Assembly (NCBI RefSeq): GCF_015999245.1
Contig: NZ_JAEAMR010000007.1
Location: 189,855 to 253,854 of the forward strand
DNA length: 64,000 nucleotides
DNA from: Streptomyces sp. AV19
Lineage (GTDB): Bacteria > Actinomycetota > Actinomycetes > Streptomycetales > Streptomycetaceae
Direction: 5' to 3'
In this document: piece by piece, positions 15,949 through 24,864 of the stretch
How the letters are laid out: each line of letters opens with the position of its first letter
Numbering within the stretch: the first letter of the stretch is position 1
Position numbers and translations under genes: made by a program
The notes under the pieces: generated by a model
Database searches by the model: none
What the model saw: only the letters and a program-made list of their open reading frames with translations
Told to the model about the DNA's origin: nothing

Positions 15949-16815
15949 GTGGGAGTACTGAAGCGCTTCGAGCAGCGACTCGAAGGTCTCGTGAACGGCA
16001 CCTTTGCCAAGGTGTTCAAGTCCGAGGTGCAGCCCGTCGAGATCGCGGGCGCGCTCCAGCGGGAGTGCGACAACAACGCCACCATCTGGAACCGTGACCG
16101 CACGGTCGTTCCCAACGACTTCATCGTGGAGCTGAGCGCCCCGGACTTCGAGCGGCTCAGCCCGTACTCCGGTCAGCTCGGCGACGAGCTGGCCGGCATG
16201 GTCCGCGACTACGCCAAGCAGCAGCGGTACACCTTCATGGGGACCATCAAGGTCCACCTGGAGAAGGCGGACGACCTCGACACCGGGCTGTACCGGGTGC
16301 GCAGCCGCACCCTGGCGTCCAGTGAGTCCCAGGAACCGCAGGGGTACCAGGGGCACGCGCCCCAGCAGCCGACGTACGGCGGCGGAGCCGCCCCGCGCGG
16401 CGGCTCCCCCGTCACCCAGGGCGGCGGCTACCCGGAGCGCCCGGCCGGCGCCCCGCCCATGCCTTCGTCCCCGCCGCCCGGCGCGGCCCGTCCCCAGCCC
16501 CGCGCGGGCGGGCCGGGTGCCGGCGCGGCAGAGCGCACGCGCCGCTGGATCGAGATCAACGGCACCCGCCACCAGATCTCCCGGGCCACCCTGGTGCTGG
16601 GCCGCAGCACCGAAGCGGACGTCCGGATCGACGACCCCGGCGTCTCCCGCCGGCACTGCGAGATCCGCACCGGCACCCCGTCGACCGTCCAGGACCTGGG
16701 GTCCACCAACGGCATCGTCGTGGACGGGCAGCACACCACGCGCGCTACGCTCCGCGACGGCTCGCGCATCGTCGTGGGCAGCACCACCATCGTTTACCGG
16801 CAAGCCGAAGGGTGA
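15949..16815 (+). CDS. fhaA: FhaA, FHA domain protein with DUF3662
   Basis: A 288-residue phosphopeptide-binding protein. The N-terminal DUF3662 domain (GVLKRFEQRLEGLVNGTFAK, then VEIAGALQRECDNNA) is followed by a Gly/Pro/Gln-rich linker of about 80 residues. The C-terminal FHA domain has the binding residues in LGRSTEADVRI, SRRHCEI and LGSTNG. In mycobacteria FhaA is recruited by the phosphorylated pseudokinase domain of MviN and restrains peptidoglycan synthesis. Here the pseudokinase gene (57384-59060) and murJ (59170-61374) are in the same window. GTG 15949 follows a near-perfect AAGGAGG. It is the first gene of the operon ending in pknB. Confidence 0.92.
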   Translation: MGVLKRFEQRLEGLVNGTFAKVFKSEVQPVEIAGALQRECDNNATIWNRDRTVVPNDFIVELSAPDFERLSPYSGQLGDELAGMVRDYAKQQRYTFMGTIKVHLEKADDLDTGLYRVRSRTLASSESQEPQGYQGHAPQQPTYGGGAAPRGGSPVTQGGGYPERPAGAPPMPSSPPPGAARPQPRAGGPGAGAAERTRRWIEINGTRHQISRATLVLGRSTEADVRIDDPGVSRRHCEIRTGTPSTVQDLGSTNGIVVDGQHTTRATLRDGSRIVVGSTTIVYRQAEG

Positions 16816-16825
16816 AGCGGGGGCA

Positions 16826-17368
16826 ATGTCAGAGCTGACCCTCACGGTCATGCGGTTGGGTTTCCTCGCCGTACTGTGGCTGTTCGTCATCGTGGCCGTC
16901 CAGGTCATCCGCAGCGACCTGTTCGGCACGCGGGTGACCGCGCGCGGCTCCCGCCGCGGCGGCGAAGCGCGCCCCGCGCAGCGGGCCCAGCAGGCCACGC
17001 CGCCGCCGCAGCGCCAGCAGCAGTCCGGCGGCCGGCGTGCGGCCGGCCGGGGCGAGAGCCGCGGCCGCCGCGGCGCGCCCACCAAGCTGGTGATCTCGGA
17101 GGGCACCCTCACCGGCACCACCGTGGCCCTGCAGGGCCAGACCATCACCCTCGGCCGGGCCCACGACTCGACGATCGTGCTGGATGACGACTACGCCTCC
17201 AGCCGGCATGCCAGGATCTACCCGGACCGCGACGGCCGCTGGATCGTCGAGGACCTCAGCTCGACCAACGGCACCTATCTCGACCGGACCCGGCTGACCA
17301 CCCCGACCCCGATCCCGCTCGGCGCGCCGATCCGCATCGGCAAGACCGTCATCGAGCTGCGGAAGTAG
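16826..17368 (+). CDS. fhaB: FhaB, membrane-anchored FHA protein
   Basis: A 180-residue protein with one N-terminal membrane helix (LGFLAVLWLFVIVAVQVI), a basic, Gln-rich linker, and a C-terminal FHA domain with LGRAHDSTIVLDD, SSRHARI and SSTNGTYLD, all phosphothreonine-binding landmarks. FhaB (FipA partner) proteins bind phosphorylated division and PBP partners of PknA/PknB. It starts 10 bp after fhaA at ATG 16826 with a GCGGGGG purine run before it. Being co-transcribed with pstP, the SEDS gene, pbpA and pknB supports a role at growth sites. Confidence 0.9.
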   Translation: MSELTLTVMRLGFLAVLWLFVIVAVQVIRSDLFGTRVTARGSRRGGEARPAQRAQQATPPPQRQQQSGGRRAAGRGESRGRRGAPTKLVISEGTLTGTTVALQGQTITLGRAHDSTIVLDDDYASSRHARIYPDRDGRWIVEDLSSTNGTYLDRTRLTTPTPIPLGAPIRIGKTVIELRK

Positions 17369-17443
17369 TAGGACCATGACGACCGGAGGGTGGGCATCGA
17401 GGTGGGCAAGGGGCTGTACCCGGAGCCGACTGGCGAGGTGCGC

Positions 17444-18979
17444 ATGAGTCTGTCGCTGCGTTTCGCCGCCGGGTCCCACAAGGGCATGATCCGGGAAGGC
17501 AACGAGGACTCCGGTTACGCCGGCCCCCGGCTGCTCGCCATCGCCGACGGCATGGGCGGCCAGGCCGCGGGCGAGGTGGCCAGCTCCGAGGTGATCTCCA
17601 CCCTGGTGACCCTGGACGACGACGTCCCGGGGTCCGACCTCCTCACCTCCCTCGGCACCGCCGTCCACCGCGCCAACGAGCAGCTGCGCTCGATGGTCGA
17701 GGAGGACCCGCAGCTGGAGGGCATGGGCACCACGCTCACCGCCCTGCTGTGGACGGGCCAGCGGCTCGGGCTGGTGCACGTCGGCGACTCCCGCGCGTAC
17801 CTGCTGCGCGACGGTGTCCTCACCCAGATCACCCAGGACCACACCTGGGTCCAGCGGCTCGTCGACGAGGGCCGGATCACCGAGGAGGAGGCCACCACGC
17901 ACCCGCAGCGCTCGCTGCTGATGCGTGCGCTGGGCAGCGGCGACCACGTCGAGCCCGATCTGTCGATCCGCGAGGTGCGGCCCGGCGACCGCTATCTGAT
18001 CTGTTCCGACGGCCTCTCCGGGGTCGTCAGCCACGAGACCATCGAGGAGCGGCTCGCCAGCTACCAGGGCCCGCAGGAGACGGTCCAGGAGCTGATCGAG
18101 CTCGCCCTGCGCGGCGGCGGCCCGGACAACGTCACCGTGATCGTCGCCGACGTGCTGGACGTGGACGGCGGGGACACCCTCGCCCAGCAGTTCAGCGACA
18201 CCCCCGTGGTCGTCGGCGCGGTCGCCGAGAACCAGTTCCCGCTGGGCCACCAGAACGCCATGCAGACCCCGGCCGGCCGCGCGTCCGAGCTGGGCCGCAC
18301 CCCGCCCGCGCCGGGTCCGGCCGACGGCTTCGGCCCGCCGGGCAGCGGCCCGGCCGTGGGCGACGCCCCGGACGGCGCGTTCGGCGCGTTCCACGACGAC
18401 TACGACGACGAGGGTGTGGAGCAGGCCCGCCCGCCCCGCCGCGGCGGCTGGGTCAAGCGGTCGCTGATCATCGCCGTGGTGCTCGGCGTCGTCGGCGGCG
18501 GCCTCTACGGCGGCTACCAGTGGACGCGGACGCAGTACTACGTGGGCGCCAGGGACAACACCCACGTCGCCCTCTACCAGGGCATCAACCAGGACCTTGC
18601 CTGGATCAGCCTCAGCAGGCTGTACCAGGACCATCCCGAGATCGAACTCAAGTACCTCCCCGTGGACCAGCGGGGCCGGGTCGAGGACACGATCGCGGTC
18701 GGCAGCCGGGACCAGGCGGTGCAGAAGGTCAAGGACCTCGGCACGCTGGCCAGCGCCTGCAAGAAGAAGGACGAGCAGCAGAAGGCCGAACGGCGGCAGC
18801 GCGAGAGCCAGAAGCCGGAAGCACAGCAGCCGGACGGCCGGAAGCCCGAGAACGGCAAGCCCACCGGGGCCGCGAACGGCGGGACCTCGGTCACCCTCCA
18901 GTCCGTGCCGACCCCCGGTCCCACCCTCAGCGAGGAAGAGCAGAAAGTGGCTCAGCAGTGCAACGGCTCCCAGCAGTGA
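17444..18979 (+). CDS. pstP: PP2C-family Ser/Thr protein phosphatase PstP
   Basis: A 511-residue membrane phosphatase that reverses PknB-type phosphorylation. The catalytic domain (about 240 residues) has the metal-binding motifs GMIREGNEDSG, LLAIADGMGG, HVGDSRAYLL, LICSDGLSGVV and GGPDNVTVIVADV. A charged linker, one membrane helix near residues 339-361 (SLIIAVVLGVVGGGLYGGY) and an external domain ending in a Lys/Gln-rich tail follow. The start at ATG 17444 gives the family's usual SLSLRFAAGSHKG N-terminus with GAGG 5 nt upstream. A GTG at 17390 is also open but adds 18 residues unlike the family. Confidence 0.92.
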   Translation: MSLSLRFAAGSHKGMIREGNEDSGYAGPRLLAIADGMGGQAAGEVASSEVISTLVTLDDDVPGSDLLTSLGTAVHRANEQLRSMVEEDPQLEGMGTTLTALLWTGQRLGLVHVGDSRAYLLRDGVLTQITQDHTWVQRLVDEGRITEEEATTHPQRSLLMRALGSGDHVEPDLSIREVRPGDRYLICSDGLSGVVSHETIEERLASYQGPQETVQELIELALRGGGPDNVTVIVADVLDVDGGDTLAQQFSDTPVVVGAVAENQFPLGHQNAMQTPAGRASELGRTPPAPGPADGFGPPGSGPAVGDAPDGAFGAFHDDYDDEGVEQARPPRRGGWVKRSLIIAVVLGVVGGGLYGGYQWTRTQYYVGARDNTHVALYQGINQDLAWISLSRLYQDHPEIELKYLPVDQRGRVEDTIAVGSRDQAVQKVKDLGTLASACKKKDEQQKAERRQRESQKPEAQQPDGRKPENGKPTGAANGGTSVTLQSVPTPGPTLSEEEQKVAQQCNGSQQ

Positions 18980-18999
18980 GGCTGTAGGGGGCCCGCGAC

Positions 19000-20418
19000 A
19001 TGTCAGCCATCTCACCCATGCCGAACACCACCGCCACCACCACCGTCAGTACGGCGGGCCAGCCGAGCCGGCGCAACACGGAGTTGCTGCTGCTCGCCTT
19101 CGCCGTCATCCTCCCCTGCTTCGCGTACGCCAACGTGGGCCTGGCCCTGGACGGCGAGATGCCCTCCGGCATGCTCGGCTACGGCATGGGCCTCGGCCTG
19201 CTGGCCGGCGTCGGCCACCTGGTGATGCGCAAGTTCGCCAAGTACGCCGACCCGCTGCTGCTGCCGCTGGCCACGGTCCTCAACGGACTGGGCCTGGTGA
19301 TCATCTGGCGGCTGGACCAGTCGCCCCGGCTCCAGGCGTCCAAGACCTTCGCGCCCGCGGCCACCAACCAGCTGCTGTTCTCGGCGCTGGGCATCGCCCT
19401 GTTCGTGGCGGTGCTGGTCTTCCTCAAGGACCACCGGATCCTCCAGCGCTACACGTACATCTCGATGGCCGTGGCGCTGGTCCTGCTGATCTCGCCGATG
19501 TTCTTCCCGTCGGTCTACGGCGCCCGGATCTGGATCAAGATCCCCGGTCTGGGCACCATCCAGCCCGGTGAGTTCGCCAAGATCGTCCTGGCGGTGTTCT
19601 TCGCCGGCTACCTCATGGTCAAGCGGGACGCGCTGGCCCTGGCCAGCCGCCGCTTCATGGGGATGTACCTGCCGCGCGGCCGTGACCTGGGCCCGATCCT
19701 GGCCGTCTGGGCGTTCAGCATCCTGATCCTGGTCTTCGAGACCGACCTCGGCACCTCGCTGCTGTTCTTCGGCATGTTCGTCGTGATGCTCTACGTCGCG
19801 ACCGAGCGCACCAGCTGGATCGTCTTCGGCCTGCTGATGTCGGCGGCCGGCGCGGTGGGCGTGGCCTCCTTCGAGAGCCATGTGCAGGCCCGTGTGGACG
19901 CCTGGCTCGACCCGTTCGCCGGCTGGGGCAAGTCCCAGGCCAGCGAGCAGATCGCCAAGGCGCTGATGACCTTCGGCTCGGGCGGCGTCGCGGGCACCGG
20001 CTGGGGCCAGGGCAACTCCGACCTCATCGGCTTCGCCGCCAACTCCGACTTCATCCTCGCCACCGTCGGCGAGGAGCTGGGCCTGGCCGGCGTCATGGCC
20101 ATCCTGCTCATCTACGGGCTGATCGTGGAGCGCGGCGTCCGCACGGCGCTGGCCGCCCGCGACCCGTTCGGCAAGCTGCTCGCCATCGGCCTGTCCGGCG
20201 CCTTCGCCATCCAGGTCTTCGTGGTGGCCGGCGGTGTCATGGGCCTCATCCCGCTGACCGGCATGACCATGCCGTTCATGGCACAGGGCGGTTCCTCCGT
20301 GATCGCCAACTGGGCCCTGGTGGCGATCCTGCTGAAGATCAGCGACGCGGCCCGCCGTCCCGCGCCCGCCCCCGTCAGCAACCCCGACGCCGAGATGACC
20401 CAGGTGGTCCGCCCGTGA
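19000..20418 (+). CDS. SEDS-family peptidoglycan glycosyltransferase (FtsW/RodA)
   Basis: A 472-residue integral membrane protein of the SEDS family, which polymerises lipid II into glycan strands together with a class B PBP. About ten helices are visible. The family-defining stretches are YGARIWIKIPGLGTIQPGEF, VFETDLGTSLLFFGMFVVML, GTGWGQGNSDLIGFAANSDF and LATVGEELGLAGVM, and GLIPLTGMTMPFMAQGGSSV is the conserved C-terminal signature. It starts 20 bp after pstP and overlaps pbpA by 4 bp, pairing it with the transpeptidase. RodA or FtsW assignment cannot be settled by sequence alone; linkage to pbpA and pknB favours RodA. Confidence 0.93.
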   Translation: MSAISPMPNTTATTTVSTAGQPSRRNTELLLLAFAVILPCFAYANVGLALDGEMPSGMLGYGMGLGLLAGVGHLVMRKFAKYADPLLLPLATVLNGLGLVIIWRLDQSPRLQASKTFAPAATNQLLFSALGIALFVAVLVFLKDHRILQRYTYISMAVALVLLISPMFFPSVYGARIWIKIPGLGTIQPGEFAKIVLAVFFAGYLMVKRDALALASRRFMGMYLPRGRDLGPILAVWAFSILILVFETDLGTSLLFFGMFVVMLYVATERTSWIVFGLLMSAAGAVGVASFESHVQARVDAWLDPFAGWGKSQASEQIAKALMTFGSGGVAGTGWGQGNSDLIGFAANSDFILATVGEELGLAGVMAILLIYGLIVERGVRTALAARDPFGKLLAIGLSGAFAIQVFVVAGGVMGLIPLTGMTMPFMAQGGSSVIANWALVAILLKISDAARRPAPAPVSNPDAEMTQVVRP

Positions 20419-21872
20419 ACAAGCCCGTGCGCCGGATCGCGATCTTCTGCGGACTCCTCATCCTCGCGCTGATGGCCCGCGACAACTGGCTGCAGTTCGT
20501 CCAGGCCGACGAGCTCAAGAACCACAAGCACAACATGCGGGTCGCGATCGCCCGTTACAGCCAGCCGCGCGGCAACATCATCGTCGACGGCAACGCGATC
20601 ACGGACTCCAAAGAAGTCAACGGCATCAACTACAAGTACAAGCGGACCTACGCCAACGGCCCGATGTGGGCGCCGGTGACGGGCCTCAGCTCGCAGGTCT
20701 ACACGCCCACCATGCTGGAGGGCGTCGAGGACAAGATCCTCACCGGTGACGACGACCGCCTCTTCTTCAACCGGACGATCGACATGATCACCGGCAAGGG
20801 CAAGAAGGGCGGTGACGTGATCACCACCCTCAACGCCAAGGCCCAGGAGGCCGCCTTCAAGGGCCTGGGCGACAAGAAGGGCGCCGTCGCCGCCATCGAC
20901 CCGCGCACCGGCAAGATCCTGGCGCTCGCCTCCACCCCGTCGTACGACCCGTCGACCATTGCCGGGGCCAACGACGGCGACGCGTGGAAGAAGCTCAACG
21001 ACGACAAGAACAAGCCCATGCTCAACCGGGCGCTGCGCGAGACGTACCCGCCCGGCTCGACGTTCAAGGTCGTCACGGCCGCCGCCGCGCTGGAGACCGG
21101 CCTCTACAAGGACGTCGACGAGAAGACCAACTCGCCCAAGAGGTGGAACCTCCCGGACACCCGGAACGTGCCGCTGACCAACGAGACGACGATGCCCTGC
21201 GACAACGTCTCGATGCGGGCGGCCCTCCAGTGGTCCTGCAACAGCGTCTTCGGCAAGATCAGCGCCGATGTCGGCAACCAGAAGATGATCGACACGGCCA
21301 ACAAGTTCGGCTTCAACAGCGACGACCTGACCGTCCCGGTCGGTGTCGCCAAGAGCGTCTACCCCAAGGACAACCGCCCGCAGAACGCCATGGCCGGCAT
21401 CGGCCAGGCGTCCAACCGCGCCACCCCGCTCCAGATGGCCATGGTCGCCGCCGCGATCGCCAACAACGGCAAGCTCATGGAGCCGTACATGGTCGACAAG
21501 CTGCGCGCGCCCAACCTCAACGTCATCGAGACGCACCAGGCCAAGGAGATGAGCCGCCCGCTCACCCCCGAGCACGCGCAGTCGCTGCAGAGCGCCATGG
21601 AGACGGTCGTCGAGGAGGGCACCGGAACCGCGGCCAAGATCAGCGGCGTCAAGGTGGGGGGCAAGACCGGTACCGCGCAGCACGGCGTGGACAACAGCGG
21701 GAACCCCTACGCGTGGTTCATCTCCTACGCGAAGTCGGGCGACGGCTCCCCGGTGGCCGTGGCCGTGGTCATCGAGGGCTCCGACACCATGCGTGACGAC
21801 ATCGCCGGCGGCAAGCTCGCCGCCCCGATCGCCAAGAACGTCATGGAGGCGGTGCTCAAGACGCAGAAGTGA
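20415..21872 (+). CDS. pbpA: Class B penicillin-binding protein PbpA
   Basis: A 485-residue peptidoglycan D,D-transpeptidase. An N-terminal membrane anchor (RIAIFCGLLILALMARDNWL) precedes a PBP dimer-like region. The transpeptidase domain has its three motifs intact: STFK at 215-218, SCN at 274-276 and KTGT at 417-420. The GTG start overlaps the SEDS gene stop (GTGA). In mycobacteria PbpA is a PknB substrate needed for septation, and the same gene order here (fhaA-fhaB-pstP-SEDS-pbpA-pknB) indicates the same system. Confidence 0.95.
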   Translation: MNKPVRRIAIFCGLLILALMARDNWLQFVQADELKNHKHNMRVAIARYSQPRGNIIVDGNAITDSKEVNGINYKYKRTYANGPMWAPVTGLSSQVYTPTMLEGVEDKILTGDDDRLFFNRTIDMITGKGKKGGDVITTLNAKAQEAAFKGLGDKKGAVAAIDPRTGKILALASTPSYDPSTIAGANDGDAWKKLNDDKNKPMLNRALRETYPPGSTFKVVTAAAALETGLYKDVDEKTNSPKRWNLPDTRNVPLTNETTMPCDNVSMRAALQWSCNSVFGKISADVGNQKMIDTANKFGFNSDDLTVPVGVAKSVYPKDNRPQNAMAGIGQASNRATPLQMAMVAAAIANNGKLMEPYMVDKLRAPNLNVIETHQAKEMSRPLTPEHAQSLQSAMETVVEEGTGTAAKISGVKVGGKTGTAQHGVDNSGNPYAWFISYAKSGDGSPVAVAVVIEGSDTMRDDIAGGKLAAPIAKNVMEAVLKTQK

Positions 21873-22005
21873 CGGGATCCGGTACCAGTCGGATATCGGT
21901 GACCGTCACGCCCGGGAGCGATAGGACCCGCCGGGTACGGTAAGCGCGGACAGCACACCGCCGGACCCACGTCGGTGGGGTCAGGAAAACGGAAGGGCTG
22001 GAGCT

Positions 22006-24075
22006 ATGGAAGAGCCGCGTCGCCTCGGCGGCCGGTACGAGCTGGGCTCGGTGCTCGGCCGCGGTGGCATGGCCGAGGTCTACCTCGCCCACGACACCCG
22101 GCTCGGCCGCACCGTCGCCGTGAAGACGCTGCGGGTGGACCTCGCCCGCGACCCGTCCTTCCAGGCCCGGTTCCGCCGTGAGGCCCAGTCGGCCGCCTCG
22201 CTGAACCACCCGTCCATCGTCGCGGTCTACGACACCGGCGAGGACTACGTGGACGGCGTCTCGATCCCGTACATCGTCATGGAGTACGTGGACGGCTCGA
22301 CCCTCCGCGAGCTGCTGCACTCCGGCCGCAAGCTGCTCCCCGAGCGCTCGCTGGAGATGACGATCGGCGTCCTCCAGGCCCTGGAGTACTCCCACCGGGC
22401 GGGCATCGTCCACCGGGACATCAAGCCCGCCAACGTCATGCTGACCCGCACCGGCCAGGTGAAGGTCATGGACTTCGGCATCGCCCGCGCGATGGGCGAC
22501 GCCGGCATGACCATGACCCAGACCGCCGCGGTGATCGGCACCGCGCAGTACCTCTCCCCCGAGCAGGCCAAGGGCGAGCAGGTCGACGCCCGCTCCGACC
22601 TGTACTCGACGGGCTGTCTGCTCTACGAACTGCTCACCGTCCGGCCGCCGTTCATCGGCGACTCCCCGGTGGCGGTCGCCTACCAGCACGTGCGGGAGGA
22701 GCCGAACCCGCCGAGCGCCTTCGACCCCGAGATCACGCCGGAAATGGACGCCATCGTCCTCAAGGCGCTGACCAAGGACCCGGACTACCGCTACCAGAGC
22801 GCCGACGAGATGCGCGCCGACATCGAGGCCGCGCTGGAGGGCCGCCCGGTGGCCGCGGCGTCCGCCTACAGCGCCATGGGCTCGGTGGGCTACGGCGGCG
22901 AGGACCAGCCGACGGCGATGCTGCGGCCGCACGGCCAGCAGCACGACCCGAACGCGCCGGGCCAGACCTCCATGCTGCCGCCGGTCCGCGACGGCGGGGG
23001 CTACGGCGGTTACGACGGCTACGGCGACGGCGGTGACCCCGGCGGGCACGGCGGGGGCCGCAAGAAGAGCAGCCTGTCGACCGTCCTGCTGGTGGTCGCG
23101 GGCATCCTGGTGCTCGTCGGAGCGATCTTCATCGGCAAGTCGCTGTTCAGCGGCGGCGGGAGCGGCGACGAGGTCACCGTGCCCAGCCTCCGGGGCGTGA
23201 CGCTCTCCGAGGCCCAGAAGCAGGGCGAGAACGTCGAGCTCAAGGTCGTCGACAGCGGCAAGTCCATCAACTGCGACGAGGACCCGGGCAAGGTCTGCGA
23301 CCAGGACCCGAAGGCCGGGTCCAAGCTCAAGCGCAACGGCGAGGTCAGGGTGACCCTGTCCAAGGGGCCGGCCAAGATCGACGTGCCGAACGTGATGAGC
23401 CTGTCCTACGACGACGCGAAGAAGACCCTGGAGGACGCCGGGTTCACGGTCCGCCGCAGGACGGAGGAGACCGAGAAGGCCGAGCCCAACACCGTCATCG
23501 GCCAGAGCCCGAAGGTGGGCACGAAGGCCGACAAGGGCGCGGAGATCACTCTCACCGTGGCCGTGGCACCGCAGACCAAGGCCGTCCCGTCGGTCGTGGG
23601 CCAGAAGTTCGAGGACGCCAAGAAGCAGCTCGAGGACAACGGCTTCAAGGTGGCCCGCACCGACGTCGACTCGGAGGAGGAGGCGGGCAAGGTCGTCGCC
23701 CAGAACCCCCAGGGCGACAGCAAGGCGGCGCCCGGCTCCCAGGTCACCCTCGACGTCTCCAAGGGCCCGCAGGAAGTCGCGGTGCCCGAGGTCAAGGGGA
23801 TGTCGATCAAGGACGCCAGGAAGGCCCTGACGGACGCCGGTTTCAAGGTCGGCAACATCGCCGGCCCGCAGGACGACAAGGCGACCGTGGTGATGACCAA
23901 CCCGCCGGCCGGCACCAAGGGCAAGAAGGGCCTGACCGTCGACCTGATCACTCAGGGCGGCGGGGTCATCGGCGGCAACGACACCGGGGACTCCGAGGAC
24001 AAGGGCAGCACCGGCGGCAACGACGACGGCGGCCTCTTCGGCGGCAACGGCCTCTTCGGCGGGCGCCGCCACTGA
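22006..24075 (+). CDS. pknB: Ser/Thr protein kinase PknB with PASTA repeats
   Basis: A 689-residue transmembrane receptor kinase. The kinase domain (11-275) has the glycine loop GRGGMAEV, catalytic K40, HRD at 136-138, DFG at 156-158 and an activation loop rich in threonine (MTMTQTAAVIGTAQYLSPEQ). A Gly/Tyr-rich linker and a membrane helix near 357-377 follow. Four extracellular PASTA repeats start near 388, 456, 525 and 589, each beginning VP(S/N/E)(L/V) and ending in a (D/T)xSKG-like turn. PASTA repeats bind muropeptides or lipid II. The ATG at 22006 follows GGAGCT; 133 bp separates it from pbpA. A hairpin terminator follows at 24084. Confidence 0.95.
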   Translation: MEEPRRLGGRYELGSVLGRGGMAEVYLAHDTRLGRTVAVKTLRVDLARDPSFQARFRREAQSAASLNHPSIVAVYDTGEDYVDGVSIPYIVMEYVDGSTLRELLHSGRKLLPERSLEMTIGVLQALEYSHRAGIVHRDIKPANVMLTRTGQVKVMDFGIARAMGDAGMTMTQTAAVIGTAQYLSPEQAKGEQVDARSDLYSTGCLLYELLTVRPPFIGDSPVAVAYQHVREEPNPPSAFDPEITPEMDAIVLKALTKDPDYRYQSADEMRADIEAALEGRPVAAASAYSAMGSVGYGGEDQPTAMLRPHGQQHDPNAPGQTSMLPPVRDGGGYGGYDGYGDGGDPGGHGGGRKKSSLSTVLLVVAGILVLVGAIFIGKSLFSGGGSGDEVTVPSLRGVTLSEAQKQGENVELKVVDSGKSINCDEDPGKVCDQDPKAGSKLKRNGEVRVTLSKGPAKIDVPNVMSLSYDDAKKTLEDAGFTVRRRTEETEKAEPNTVIGQSPKVGTKADKGAEITLTVAVAPQTKAVPSVVGQKFEDAKKQLEDNGFKVARTDVDSEEEAGKVVAQNPQGDSKAAPGSQVTLDVSKGPQEVAVPEVKGMSIKDARKALTDAGFKVGNIAGPQDDKATVVMTNPPAGTKGKKGLTVDLITQGGGVIGGNDTGDSEDKGSTGGNDDGGLFGGNGLFGGRRH

Positions 24076-24083
24076 GTCCGGGC

Positions 24084-24112
24084 GGAGCTGCGGGACTCAG
24101 TCCCGCAGCTCC
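24084..24112. terminator. Bidirectional hairpin between pknB and sortase
   Basis: GGAGCTGCGGGA pairs with TCCCGCAGCTCC across a short loop. The hairpin overlaps the last codons and stop of the convergent sortase gene (24097), so one structure may end both transcripts. Confidence 0.6.
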
Positions 24113-24864
24113 TTCGGCGGGGTCCGCTCCGCGTCCACCTTCTCGGTGCGCACCAGCTCGGCCCAGACGATGTAGCGGTAGTCCGAGGTGTAGACCGGCG
24201 TGCAGGTCGTCAGGGTCAGATAGCGGCCCGGCTTCGTCTTCCCCGACTCCCTGGGGACCGGGTCGAGCACCTTCACATTGAACCGCGAGGTCTGCTTGAG
24301 CTCCTTGAAGACCTTGTAGACGTACCAGGTGTCCCGCGTCTCGAAGACGACCGCGTCCCCGCCCTTGATCTTGTGGATGTTGTGGAACTTCGCGCCGTGC
24401 CCGTCCCGGTGGGCGGCCAGCGTGACGTTGCCCCGCTTGTCCCAGGGCATCGCGGACTTCACGGGCTTGCGGTAGTAGCCGGCGACGCCCTCGTTGAGGA
24501 CGCTGCCGCCGGTGCCCGGCTTCACCAGCACCTCGCCGTCGCCCAGCATCGCGGGGACGTGCAGGAAGCCGATGCCGTCCTTGGTGTCCAGCGCGCCCGG
24601 GCCCGCGGGGGCCTTGGCCCAGTTCTCGCGCACGTGGTCCGACTGCTTCTTCGCCTCGCGGTCGGCTATGACGTTGGTCCACCACAGCGAGTAGACGACG
24701 AACAGGGCCAGCAGCACACCGGCCGTGATCAGCAGCTCGCCCACCGCGCTGACGGCGGTGGCTATCCGCCCACGGGTCCGGCCCGCCGGCCGTGACGCGC
24801 TCTCGGCCTGCTCGTCGGTCACTGTCACAGCCGCCCGTACCCCGTTCCGCATCCGGTCCGTCAT
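24097..24864 (-). CDS. Class E sortase
   Basis: A 255-residue membrane-anchored transpeptidase that cleaves C-terminal sorting signals (LAXTG type in streptomycetes) and links proteins to peptidoglycan. An N-terminal helix (GELLITAGVLLALFVVYSLW) precedes the sortase barrel. The catalytic His is in LAAHRDGHG, the catalytic Cys in LTLTTCTP and the Arg in SDYRYIVW. The ATG at 24864 overlaps the upstream sortase stop by 4 bp; an earlier in-frame start at 24924 lies inside that gene. It is the second of two tandem class E sortases. Streptomyces SrtE1 and SrtE2 anchor chaplins, but which one this is cannot be fixed from sequence alone. Confidence 0.92.
   Translation of the reverse strand: MTDRMRNGVRAAVTVTDEQAESASRPAGRTRGRIATAVSAVGELLITAGVLLALFVVYSLWWTNVIADREAKKQSDHVRENWAKAPAGPGALDTKDGIGFLHVPAMLGDGEVLVKPGTGGSVLNEGVAGYYRKPVKSAMPWDKRGNVTLAAHRDGHGAKFHNIHKIKGGDAVVFETRDTWYVYKVFKELKQTSRFNVKVLDPVPRESGKTKPGRYLTLTTCTPVYTSDYRYIVWAELVRTEKVDAERTPPKELRD

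Noticed and set aside
17390..17443. Earlier GTG start for pstP
   Set aside because: The ribosome-like GGAGGG abuts the GTG with no spacing, and the extra residues do not look like PP2C phosphatases.
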